Notes under the pieces: generated by a model
The model's input: only the letters and a program-made list of their open reading frames with translations
What the model was told of the DNA's origin: nothing
Database searches by the model: none
Assembly: GCA_035301625.1 (NCBI GenBank)
Contig: DATGTW010000131.1
Coordinates: 1 to 8,979, forward strand
Direction of reading: 5' to 3'
DNA length: 8,979 nt
Origin: Paenalcaligenes sp035301625
GTDB taxonomy: Bacteria; Pseudomonadota; Gammaproteobacteria; Burkholderiales; Burkholderiaceae_B
Shown: positions 1 through 7,133 of the stretch, one piece after another
Position numbering within the stretch: the stretch's first letter is position 1
Layout of the letters: each line of letters opens with the position of its first letter
Program-made: the position numbers and the translations under genes

Positions 1-139
1 CCTTGACCGATCCGGTCGGAGCGCTGCCCAGTAATACCAGTGACAATGCCAAGGCCCCCAAGACTACAGTCGTAGCAATGACTAAACGATTACGTAGGCC
101 AATCCGGATTTCTTGTAAAGCAAGAAGCAAGATATTCAT
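1..139 (-). CDS. nosY: NosY, permease of the NosDFY ABC complex (N-terminal part, cut by the window edge)
   Basis: This is the inner-membrane permease subunit that, with NosF and NosD, forms the ABC machine for copper-site maturation of nitrous oxide reductase. Only the first 46 codons are visible. They begin MNILLLALQEIRIGLRNR, run into a hydrophobic stretch (about residues 19-38, LVIATTVVLGALALSLVLLG) and end in GSAPTGSVK. The GLRNR motif before the first membrane helix and the small-residue/Gly loop after it match NosY as I know the family. The ATG at 139-137 overlaps the nosF stop codon as ATGA, and an AGGAGGAGG ribosome-binding site sits just upstream inside nosF. Position right after nosF is where NosY is expected. 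The identification rests on a short fragment plus gene order. The rest of nosY, and any nosL, lie beyond position 1. Confidence 0.9.
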   Translation of the reverse strand, partial: MNILLLALQEIRIGLRNRLVIATTVVLGALALSLVLLGSAPTGSVK

Positions 140-1056
140 GCCTCCTCCTGATAACGCGAAATGAGTCGGTCATAAAGCTCGGGCAATCCTACGTCGCGGA
201 TTTTGATATCCAGAATGCAGTCATGCGTCAATAAAGATTTCAATAAATGCATTTTCTCTTGGGCAGGCAAAACGATTTCCAGATTGCTTTCCTCATTACT
301 GTGAGCGTGTGCATGTGTTGGCAGCGTATTGGCCACGGCTTTTAAATGCCCGGGCTTTAAGCGCAGTTGAAACTTCACCTCGGCCTGCGCATCGGTACGC
401 AAGTCATCCAGAACTCCATCAGCAATGAGTGCACCCCGGTGCATGACCGCAATACGGTCGACATGATGTTCTATTTCAGCCAATTGGTGCGTGGATACCA
501 ACACGGTGACCCCGGATTCGCGCATCCTATCAATGAGCGCAAAGACCTCCAGCCGAGAAGCTGGATCCAAGCCGCTGGTAGGCTCGTCCAAGAGCAATAA
601 CTTTGGTTCACCGATCAGCGCTTGGGCAATTCCCAAGCGTTGCCGCATGCCTTTTGAGTAGGTAGAGATACGGCGGTTGGCTGCGTGGCTCAGCCCTACT
701 TGTTCGAGCAGTTCGGCATTACGATTTGTTGACTGACGTTTCAGGCCACAGTAAAAGCGCATTAACTCGGTTGCAGTCATGGCACCATGAAAAGCTACAT
801 TTTCGGATAAAAAACCCAGGTGTCGGCGTACATCGGCACCGGCTTGACCGCTGGGGTCCTCGCCCAAGGCGCGCACTTGACCGCTGCTGGGTTTAATCAA
901 TCCCAGCATCAACTTGATCAAAGTGGTTTTACCGGCACCATTGTGACCTACCAAAGCGATGGCTTGTCCAGGTGGTAGACTCAAGGTGACCTCGTTAGCG
1001 GCGTAAATTTTTCCATAACGGCGCGTCACATTATCCCAATGAGCAATGGACTTCAT
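136..1056 (-). CDS. nosF: NosF, ATP-binding subunit of the NosDFY copper-maturation ABC complex
   Basis: NosF is the cytoplasmic ATPase that drives NosDFY, the complex working with NosL to build the CuZ site of NosZ. The protein has 306 residues. Its nucleotide-binding domain shows Walker A GHNGAGKTT (37-45), the signature YSKGMRQRL (133-141), Walker B LLLLDEP (153-159), the D-loop SGLDP (161-165) and the switch histidine H190 in STHQL. The usual Q-loop glutamine is replaced by SEN (84-86) and the signature is SKGM rather than SGGQ; to my knowledge both are normal for NosF. Residues from about 225 to 306 form the accessory C-terminal region. The start ATG overlaps the nosD stop (TAATG), with GGGAG about nine bases upstream. 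The end overlaps nosY by ATGA. Such tight coupling suggests translational coupling of D, F and Y. Confidence 0.97.
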   Translation of the reverse strand: MKSIAHWDNVTRRYGKIYAANEVTLSLPPGQAIALVGHNGAGKTTLIKLMLGLIKPSSGQVRALGEDPSGQAGADVRRHLGFLSENVAFHGAMTATELMRFYCGLKRQSTNRNAELLEQVGLSHAANRRISTYSKGMRQRLGIAQALIGEPKLLLLDEPTSGLDPASRLEVFALIDRMRESGVTVLVSTHQLAEIEHHVDRIAVMHRGALIADGVLDDLRTDAQAEVKFQLRLKPGHLKAVANTLPTHAHAHSNEESNLEIVLPAQEKMHLLKSLLTHDCILDIKIRDVGLPELYDRLISRYQEEA

Positions 1057-2531
1057 TAGTGATCACTCCCTAAATCAATTGGGCCACGACGGGCAGACCA
1101 CTCTTGGGTGGGTGTAGGTAGAATGGATGACGCGGGAATGGCCTCTGGATGCATCAGTGGAGCACTGTCGATGACGCCCCCCGGGTGAATGGCTGGGAAT
1201 TGCGCCTGAGCCCAACGAATCGCAGCCACTGCGGGGCTGTTAGCGAGGGCTTTGGCCGCGGGCAGGGTCCACAAGATTTCATCCATGACATCATTGGGTC
1301 GATAGGGACGGTCAGCGATGCCATCCCCGTCTAAATCAAAGGCTGGGTTATCGCTCCAGTAATTGCCCCGCCCTTCGTGGGCAAAATCAACAAAGCGCGT
1401 GCCCACATATTTCACCTGAGTTTGATTGTGCACAAAGGCATTACCACTCATCTCGTTGTCCGAAGAGCCCGCAGTAAAGTGAATGCCCACAGGGCAACGC
1501 TCAAACCAGTTGTCTTGTAGTTCGTTGCCATTAGCGTTGTAGACAAAGACACAGCGCTCGCCGCCATTACGTACAACATTGCCTGTGATGGACGAATAGT
1601 TGGCCGCATTCAGCAGCAAACCTAAATCGCGATCATCATCCGAGATATTGTCTTTGACCTCAATATGATTAGAAAACATGATGGCCCATGCACCATGATT
1701 GCCGCGCGAGTGATTGCCAATCACCTGACTAAATTGGGTGTACATATAGTGAATGGCATAACGCAGTCCGGTAAAACGATTATGGGCAAAGATATTATCG
1801 TTGCTGGTTTTGACAAAAATGCCATCACGACCGTGTTGGATGGTGTTATCCAAAATAATGGCACCCGGTGAGTTCCAGATAGTGACGCCATTACCCGCTT
1901 CAGACAGGCGCATATCTTGACGGCCAGTGATGGTATTGCCTTTGACCAAGGCATCATTAGCCCCGTGCAAATACACCCCAAATAAATTGCCTTGTATGTG
2001 GTTATCCAGCAGAGTGGCACGATGCGCCGTGCGGCGCACTAAAATGGCGGAATCCATTTCGGGCAACACGATTCCCGAACCTGTAATTTCTATTCCTTCG
2101 ATGAGCACATCATCTGCAGTGACTGTAATCACACTGCCTTTACCATCACCTTGAATGAGAGCGCCCTCTGTCCCTAAGTTGTCTTTTTCTACAAAATCAA
2201 AACCCTCAGTCAGTAATGGGCTTTCATAGCTTGTGATGTTTTCAGCGGTAAAGCTTTTCTGCAACTCGTGGTGCGCCTCAGCGCTAGTTGCATCTACATC
2301 AGGGCCAATCAGACTTAATGGTTTATCGATGGTAATCGGTCCTTTATAAACACCTGCGGATAACTGCAAAACATCGCCAGGTTGAGCTTGTTGAATCGCC
2401 TGTTGGATATCATCACCGACAGATAGAGTGATGGTTTCGGCCCAGCTGGCAGGGGCCATCGACGCCAGCAAACTGCTGCCGATCAATAGCACTGGGGCCA
2501 CTATTTTGCTGGTCCAAATACCATGAATCAT
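1056..2531 (-). CDS. nosD: NosD, periplasmic beta-helix copper-maturation protein for nitrous oxide reductase
   Basis: NosD is the periplasmic partner of NosFY that mediates between the copper chaperone NosL and NosZ. The 491-residue protein starts with a Sec-type signal peptide (hydrophobic about 10-25, likely cleavage after ASWA at 31). It then shows repeated right-handed beta-helix (CASH/NosD) rungs, with many N-x-I/F and G-N turns such as IQGNLFGVYL and GRDGIFVKTSNDNIFAHN. The NosD hallmark GRGNYWSD is at about 387-394 and an acidic DLDGDGIAD at about 399-407. The WAQAQFPAIHPGG segment near 440-452 is also typical. AAGGAG lies five bases before the ATG. Two oddities are listed as findings: about 46 extra residues (77-122) early in the helix and a 29-residue C-terminal tail. 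At 491 residues it is longer than the roughly 430-440 I associate with the family. Confidence 0.97.
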   Translation of the reverse strand: MIHGIWTSKIVAPVLLIGSSLLASMAPASWAETITLSVGDDIQQAIQQAQPGDVLQLSAGVYKGPITIDKPLSLIGPDVDATSAEAHHELQKSFTAENITSYESPLLTEGFDFVEKDNLGTEGALIQGDGKGSVITVTADDVLIEGIEITGSGIVLPEMDSAILVRRTAHRATLLDNHIQGNLFGVYLHGANDALVKGNTITGRQDMRLSEAGNGVTIWNSPGAIILDNTIQHGRDGIFVKTSNDNIFAHNRFTGLRYAIHYMYTQFSQVIGNHSRGNHGAWAIMFSNHIEVKDNISDDDRDLGLLLNAANYSSITGNVVRNGGERCVFVYNANGNELQDNWFERCPVGIHFTAGSSDNEMSGNAFVHNQTQVKYVGTRFVDFAHEGRGNYWSDNPAFDLDGDGIADRPYRPNDVMDEILWTLPAAKALANSPAVAAIRWAQAQFPAIHPGGVIDSAPLMHPEAIPASSILPTPTQEWSARRGPIDLGSDH

Positions 2532-2560
2532 TAGGACTCCTTAAAGTTGTTGGGGGGACG

Positions 2561-2588
2561 GGTCTGGCCCAGGAGAGTGGACCAGACC
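2561..2588 (-). other. Strong RNA hairpin between nosZ and nosD
   Basis: In the nosZ-nosD mRNA the arm GGUCUGGUCC (2588-2579) can pair with GGGCCAGACC (2570-2561), giving ten pairs with one internal U-G wobble and an eight-base loop. It begins 15 bases after the nosZ stop codon and ends 18 bases before the nosD ribosome-binding site. No U-run follows; instead there is a run of six C. It is therefore not a standard intrinsic terminator. It may stabilise the nosZ 3' end, mark a processing site, or reduce read-through into nosDFY. The pairing is directly visible; the role is inferred. Confidence 0.7.
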
Positions 2589-2603
2589 ACAGGTAAAAGA
2601 GCC

Positions 2604-4535
2604 TTAGGCTGACTTGGGCTCAACAATCATGCGGCCTTTCATTTCCATATGCAGCGCATGGCAGAACCACTGACAGTAGTACCAGTACACGCCAGGACGA
2701 TCCGCTACAAAAGTGACCGATGAGGTTTGATGGGGGGATACCTCCATGGCGACCCCATAATTGACGATGGTAAAGCCGTGAGTGAGATCTTCTACAGTGT
2801 CGCGGTTGGTGACGTAAACAGTGACTTCATCACCTTCTTGGACGGTAAAGTCCGTCATGCTAAAGGTGGGTGCCACAGTAAACATGTAGACACGGACTTT
2901 GTTGCCATCACGAATAACGGTGGATGCGTTGTCCAGATTGACGCCATCGATCTCTGCTTGTTGGCGTGCCTCTTCCCACATGGGGTCGTTACGATCCCAG
3001 ACGTTGACTGGTTTGACGATAGAACGATGGATAATGGTCGCATCGTGGGGCTCGGCAAAGGTCGAAGAGTCTTTGACCAGACGCATGGTGTCCCCAGATA
3101 TATCGATGAGTTGGTCGCACTCGGGCTTGAGTGGGCCCACGTTCAAGAAGCGATCCTTGGAGAACTTGTTCAGCGAGATTAACCACTTGCCATCGGCATC
3201 CTTGGTTTGACCCATAGAAGTATGGTTGTGCCCGGGCTGATATTGGACGTCCAGTTTTTGAATGATGGGATCTACATCTTTGCCATCAAAAGCATCAATG
3301 GCTTTTTGAATATCCCATTTGACAATCTGACTATCGATAAAGAGAGTGGTATAGGCGTTGCCACGGCCATCGTAGGCTGTGTGCAGGGGACCTAGACCCA
3401 GCTCAGGCTCGGCAACTACCGTACCGCGAGGCTCGATTTTGTCGTCAAAGAGATCATCAAAGCGACGCACATCAAACACCGTTACTGTGGGTGACAGTTT
3501 GCCGTTGGCGACCACGTGAATACCGTCGGGAGCGGTATTGATACCGTGCGGGCTATTGGGTACAGGCACATAACGGGTGTAGGGGTTTTCACCGCGTCCA
3601 TCAATGACAGGAACACCGCCCATGGTTTTGAAATCACCGTTTTTAACGGCCTCTTCGATACGCTCTAGATTAAAGATGACAATCCAGTCTTGTTCGGTAG
3701 AGGTCATTTCGGCCAAGGTGACCCCCTCGGCAGAGTTATAGCAGGTGGCAAACGCATATTTGCCTTGGTAATCAGCATCCACATTATCCAGATTGCCATC
3801 AACCATCACCTGCCAGGCTACTTCCATGGTTTCGCCATCGACCGCTGTGAAAATGCATCGGTAGGTGTCGATGTCATGCGCTGTAGTGCCATCGTTAGGA
3901 ATGGGCACGCGGTTTTCGCCATTACAAAATACATACCCGGTCTTGGGGTACTTTTGCACCCGCAAGCCGTGCACAGTGTGTTGATTAGGCAGCTCGATAA
4001 TTTTATCGGGCTTCATCACATCGCAACGGATACGTGCCACGCGGGTATTGGCCTTGTCGTTCATGTACAGATAGCGGCCATCATAGGTGCCCTCGGTAAA
4101 AGACATGTGAGGGTGGTGCAAGTCACCATTGACATAGGTTTTCTCGCCAATAGACTCTAAATACTTTTTGGTCTCAGGGGTCAGCCCCTCGGTGAGGATT
4201 TTCAAACTTTCATTGGTTTGCCCCCAACCAGTGGCGCCGCAATAGTTAAATACCGGTATACGCATCAGCTCGCGCATAGAGGGCAGACCCACAATACGCA
4301 GTTCGCCGCTTTGACCGCCCGAGAAAAATACATAGTATTCATCTAAATCACCGGGAGGTACTTCGGCAGGGTTAGGATCGTTTTTAGATTGTGCGTGTGC
4401 AGCAGGGATCCCAACGCCGGTACGGGCGCCCAATACACCGCCAACCGTTAAGCCAGCTGCCCCAGCGGCAGCGCCGCCCAGTAGGGCACGACGGCCTGGG
4501 GCCTGCAGTTCCTGGGTTGTCTTTTCGTTTTTCAT
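2604..4535 (-). CDS. nosZ: NosZ, nitrous oxide reductase (clade I, Tat-exported)
   Basis: NosZ is the periplasmic multicopper enzyme that reduces N2O to N2, the last step of denitrification (EC 1.7.2.4). The 643-residue precursor has a Tat signal (GRRALLGG at 14-21, likely cleavage after AHA-48), an N-terminal seven-bladed propeller and a C-terminal cupredoxin domain. The seven CuZ histidines are visible: H140 and H141 (LHHPH), H189 (VHGLR), H330 (NSPHG), H385 (GPLHT), H436 (GHNHT) and H497 (EPHD). All CuA ligands are present: H586, C621, W623, C625, H629 and M632. From H385 on, numbering is a constant three residues above the Pseudomonas stutzeri enzyme, so the catalytic core is intact. AAGGAG at 4547-4542 lies six bases before this ATG and only three before an adjacent in-frame ATG at 4538, so I chose 4535; 4538 is possible. 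The frame stays open further upstream into nosR, but that part has no ribosome-binding site and would bury the Tat signal. Confidence 0.98.
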   Translation of the reverse strand: MKNEKTTQELQAPGRRALLGGAAAGAAGLTVGGVLGARTGVGIPAAHAQSKNDPNPAEVPPGDLDEYYVFFSGGQSGELRIVGLPSMRELMRIPVFNYCGATGWGQTNESLKILTEGLTPETKKYLESIGEKTYVNGDLHHPHMSFTEGTYDGRYLYMNDKANTRVARIRCDVMKPDKIIELPNQHTVHGLRVQKYPKTGYVFCNGENRVPIPNDGTTAHDIDTYRCIFTAVDGETMEVAWQVMVDGNLDNVDADYQGKYAFATCYNSAEGVTLAEMTSTEQDWIVIFNLERIEEAVKNGDFKTMGGVPVIDGRGENPYTRYVPVPNSPHGINTAPDGIHVVANGKLSPTVTVFDVRRFDDLFDDKIEPRGTVVAEPELGLGPLHTAYDGRGNAYTTLFIDSQIVKWDIQKAIDAFDGKDVDPIIQKLDVQYQPGHNHTSMGQTKDADGKWLISLNKFSKDRFLNVGPLKPECDQLIDISGDTMRLVKDSSTFAEPHDATIIHRSIVKPVNVWDRNDPMWEEARQQAEIDGVNLDNASTVIRDGNKVRVYMFTVAPTFSMTDFTVQEGDEVTVYVTNRDTVEDLTHGFTIVNYGVAMEVSPHQTSSVTFVADRPGVYWYYCQWFCHALHMEMKGRMIVEPKSA

Positions 4536-4541
4536 CATAAA

Positions 4542-4547
4542 CTCCTT
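4542..4547 (-). promoter_or_regulatory. nosZ ribosome-binding site
   Basis: AAGGAG on the minus strand, followed by TTT-ATG-ATG-AAA. The spacing is three bases to the first ATG (4538) and six to the second (4535). The second is closer to the usual optimum and decides the start chosen for nosZ. The site lies in the 35-base nosR-nosZ gap, which holds no evident promoter, so nosZ is probably co-transcribed with nosR. Confidence 0.75.
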
Positions 4548-4570
4548 AATTACAGTTAAAGGACGTATGT

Positions 4571-6955
4571 CTAGTTCAAGGTTGTGGGTTTTGCCGTTCG
4601 GCTGGGAACCTCGCGAGGCCGAACCGTTGGCATTTTTTTGGCGGCGGCCGCCCTTTTCTCCCGGTGGATGCGCTTCTTGATCATCACTGGACACTTGCGG
4701 TCGTGGTGATAGAGCACCTGACAGTGCAAGCAAGAAATGCACTCATTGGGGTTGATGTGTCCTTCGGGGTGAATGGCTTCGACGGGACACTCGTTGAAAC
4801 AGTGCATGCAGGGATTACCGCATTCGCGGTAGCGCTTTAACCAATCAAACATGCGTAACCGTGCAGGGATAGCCAGTGCTGCCCCTAATGGGCAGAGGTA
4901 GCGGCAGAAAAAGCGTTCAATAAAGAGGCTGGCAGCCACCAACAGCACAGCAAACAATACAAACCACCACTCACGCATAAAGCGCAGGACAATCGCTGTT
5001 TTGAATGGCTCAACCTCGGCAAAGACCTCGGCCAATGCTAACGAGCCTAAAGAGACCGCGAAGAGAGCCAAAAAGATGAGGTATTTAATCGCCCACAAAC
5101 GCTCATGCAGCCCCCAAGGCACTTTTACCTGAGGGATTTTGAGGGCCTTGGCAATTTTGTTGGTGAGTTCTTGCAAAGCACCAAAGGGGCACAGCCAGCC
5201 GCAAAAAGCACCGCGGCCCCAGAAGATCAGCGCAATGGCGATGGCGCACCACAGCATGAAAATCAGTGGGTCAATGAGAAAGGCCTCCCAGGAAAAACCT
5301 TCGCGCAAGGCAGTGGTAAATGTCAGCACGTTGACCACCGAGGGTTGGGCCGTCATGATCCAGCCCAACCAAATCAAAGTGATGGTTAGATAGACTGTAC
5401 GGATGCGATCATAAGTGCGTTCGTATTTGACGATACGATCCTGGAAAAAGAATATCCCGGTCAGGGTTAGCAACATCAGCCCTAGTCCCGCAATGGCGGC
5501 GGTTTTGCTTTTCCAGATACGTAGCCAGAGCGGCGTGCCTTCCATTTGACCCAGGGCAGAGAATTCAAAATCGCTGCTCATGGAATTTTGAATGGCAGCC
5601 TCAACACTGCTGGAAGAATTGCTTGTTGCAGCACGGTCCTGATCGGGGGCTGTCTGTTCGGCGGATTTGCCCGTGCTTGTATCACCACCACGTCCGGCAT
5701 CGGGGCTGCTAATGACCTTGGTGTACTCTTTGGGCAGTTCATAATTCAGCGCAAAGGGCAAAAAGGTTTTGTCCAGCGCACTGATCGAGCGCTGCACTAA
5801 CAATTGCAATGTCCATGGTTCAGCGGGATCAAAGTTGGTTTCCTCATCGAGGATAAACACGCTGATTTCTTGGATATGCGGGGCGCCTTCGGCCTCAATG
5901 TCACCAATGCGGTGGTGTTGAAAATCACGGAAACGTACGGTTTCTACACCTTGGATTAACTCGATGCGGTCAAAAATACCGCCGCGCACGTAGCCTGACC
6001 CTTTAAATGAGTAGGGCCCACGGCCAGCAACTAAAATGGCCTGTTGATCAGGTTTGAGTTCCCTGGCTATGACCTCGTATTCGGCATCTCCTAGCAGGCT
6101 GCGTCCAATATGCGGCTGCGAAACCAAGGCAGCCCATAGTTCAATAAATACATCATCCGGCTCACCGGGTTCGGGGCGCTTGATAGCGGCCTCATTGCCG
6201 GTTTCTTCGAATGCCTCGTTGACCTGGCCCACTGTTAGCACGCGGTTGGCCACCGCGCCACTTGCTAATAAATTTTCCCAAGACTCAATTTGGCCAGCCT
6301 CGGGGTCCATTGCACGCTCTTCGCCCTTGCGCGCACCGGTATCTACCAGCCCTAGCGCCTGGACGACACGTGCAGTGGATCGCACCACACTTTCACCCAT
6401 CACCAACACAGTGACTGTGGCGCTGCTAACAATATCTGTATCGGGCAAGCCCTCGCCAGCCATCATGGATTTGACGGGGTTATAACCGATAAAAGGGTCC
6501 ATATAATCTATGACACGCTGCTCAGAGATCCCAATCAGGACAATAGGCTCACTGTGAAAGACCAAATCCAGGCCGGTAATGGTGCCCTCCAGATCAATAC
6601 CCACCACAATATGGATGGGCTTGCTCGAGTAACCATCGGCATTGACGTATTGAGAGTTTAAAAATACATAGCCGCGTAATTCATCGCCCGCATATACGGG
6701 AGCTACGACAGGCGCTTCAGTAGTGACCGAACCAAAACGATCGGTGCCTGGCACCAAATCTTCGGGCTGCAGTTCCTCTAAAAAGGAGCTCAGTGTTAAA
6801 TGCTGATCTGGAGGCGGTGCGAGCACAACCCTGCTTTTGGATTGCGCCCAGGCAGCAGAGGACAGGACCAATAGGGCCAAATAGCACACTGCAAACGAGA
6901 TCAATAAAAATCTAAAGGCAGACCACCCGTGCCTTTGTTGATCTGGTTGCGCCAT
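4571..6955 (-). CDS. nosR: NosR, membrane flavo-iron-sulfur protein for NosZ expression and electron supply
   Basis: NosR is an inner-membrane, NapH/RnfD-like polyferredoxin with a periplasmic FMN domain, needed for nosZ transcription and for maintaining NosZ activity in vivo. The 794-residue protein has an N-terminal signal/anchor (about 15-33, possible cleavage after AWA-37). An FMN-binding domain with the flavinylation-like motif SSATVT (177-182) follows. Predicted membrane helices lie near 484-504, 519-535, 561-579, 620-643 and 662-679. Two CxxxCP motifs follow (C585/C589 and C684/C688). The cytoplasmic end carries two [4Fe-4S] sets: C712, C716, C719, C723 and C739, C742, C745, C755. GAGG lies six bases before the ATG. 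Oddities are a Ser/Thr/Gly-rich linker at about 411-472, a basic 38-residue tail, and Ser where Gly is usual in the flavin motif. It is the first gene of the cluster, 35 bases before nosZ. Confidence 0.97.
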   Translation of the reverse strand: MAQPDQQRHGWSAFRFLLISFAVCYLALLVLSSAAWAQSKSRVVLAPPPDQHLTLSSFLEELQPEDLVPGTDRFGSVTTEAPVVAPVYAGDELRGYVFLNSQYVNADGYSSKPIHIVVGIDLEGTITGLDLVFHSEPIVLIGISEQRVIDYMDPFIGYNPVKSMMAGEGLPDTDIVSSATVTVLVMGESVVRSTARVVQALGLVDTGARKGEERAMDPEAGQIESWENLLASGAVANRVLTVGQVNEAFEETGNEAAIKRPEPGEPDDVFIELWAALVSQPHIGRSLLGDAEYEVIARELKPDQQAILVAGRGPYSFKGSGYVRGGIFDRIELIQGVETVRFRDFQHHRIGDIEAEGAPHIQEISVFILDEETNFDPAEPWTLQLLVQRSISALDKTFLPFALNYELPKEYTKVISSPDAGRGGDTSTGKSAEQTAPDQDRAATSNSSSSVEAAIQNSMSSDFEFSALGQMEGTPLWLRIWKSKTAAIAGLGLMLLTLTGIFFFQDRIVKYERTYDRIRTVYLTITLIWLGWIMTAQPSVVNVLTFTTALREGFSWEAFLIDPLIFMLWCAIAIALIFWGRGAFCGWLCPFGALQELTNKIAKALKIPQVKVPWGLHERLWAIKYLIFLALFAVSLGSLALAEVFAEVEPFKTAIVLRFMREWWFVLFAVLLVAASLFIERFFCRYLCPLGAALAIPARLRMFDWLKRYRECGNPCMHCFNECPVEAIHPEGHINPNECISCLHCQVLYHHDRKCPVMIKKRIHREKRAAAAKKMPTVRPREVPSRTAKPTTLN

Positions 6956-7007
6956 ACGTCACCTCGCCGCTAGTTGAAATATAAAAAGTTAAAAAAGAAA
7001 GTATTCA

Positions 7008-7022
7008 TGAGTTTCAAACTCA
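7008..7022. repeat. Perfect 15-base palindrome over the predicted nosR transcription start
   Basis: TGAGTTT-C-AAACTCA is a perfect seven-base inverted repeat around a single base at 7015. That base is the transcription start predicted from the FNR-type box and -10 element. The left end on the nosR strand overlaps the last base of the -10 hexamer. A repressor or second regulator bound here would block open-complex formation, but no known operator is recognised. It would also form a weak hairpin only if transcription started further upstream. Confidence 0.55.
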
Positions 7023-7027
7023 CTATA
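7022..7027 (-). promoter_or_regulatory. -10 element of the nosR promoter
   Basis: TATAGT on the minus strand matches TATAAT at five of six positions. Its centre is 32 bases downstream of the centre of the FNR-type box, which is the class II activator geometry (box centred at -41.5). The predicted start is 7015, giving a leader of about 60 bases before nosR. The bases at the -35 position (7050-7045, AGCTAA) do not resemble TTGACA, as expected for an activator-dependent promoter. Confidence 0.65.
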
Positions 7028-7049
7028 TCAGTCATGGAAAACCCTTAGC

Positions 7050-7063
7050 TTGAGAAATATCAA
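7050..7063 (-). promoter_or_regulatory. FNR/DNR/NNR-type activator box for nosR
   Basis: Read toward nosR the site is TTGATATTTCTCAA, matching the FNR-family consensus TTGAT-N4-ATCAA at nine of ten conserved bases (C for A in the second half). It is centred 101 bases from the nosR ATG. FNR-, ANR- and DNR/NNR-type regulators use this consensus to switch on denitrification genes under low oxygen or nitric oxide, so a site here fits anaerobic activation of nosRZDFY. Which family member binds cannot be told from the sequence. Confidence 0.75.
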
Positions 7064-7133
7064 AGGTGAGTTAAAAGATCATGAATGGGCGAAATGCAGC
7101 AAATAGATGAAAGATAATAGAGCGCAAAAATGA

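Noticed and set aside
914..921. TTGATCAA inside nosF, resembling FNR half-sites.
   Set aside because: The two halves lack the four-base spacer of FNR boxes and the site is inside coding sequence for the Walker A neighbourhood.
1058..1067. AGTGATCACT palindrome at the nosD-nosF junction.
   Set aside because: Only ten bases, within the final nosD codons and the nosF start region; probably chance.
2552..2557. Run of six G (six C in the nos mRNA) after the nosZ-nosD hairpin, considered as part of a terminator or Rho site.
   Set aside because: Intrinsic terminators need a U-run, and a short C-run alone does not support a Rho site.
2727..3182. Overlapping plus-strand frames (up to 151 codons) opposite the nosZ 3' half.
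   Set aside because: Antisense shadows of nosZ; no ribosome-binding site or motif supports them.
3690..4160. A 156-codon plus-strand frame opposite nosZ.
   Set aside because: It lies wholly antisense to strongly conserved nosZ codons and has no recognisable family. Its composition is what a complementary strand would give.
4539..4742. Upstream extension of the nosZ frame into nosR (69 extra codons before the chosen start).
   Set aside because: It overlaps the 3' end of nosR, has no ribosome-binding site of its own and would bury the Tat signal inside the protein; the start behind AAGGAG is far better.
6054..6485. A 143-codon plus-strand frame opposite nosR.
   Set aside because: Ser/Thr-rich translation typical of an antisense frame, no start signal, no family.
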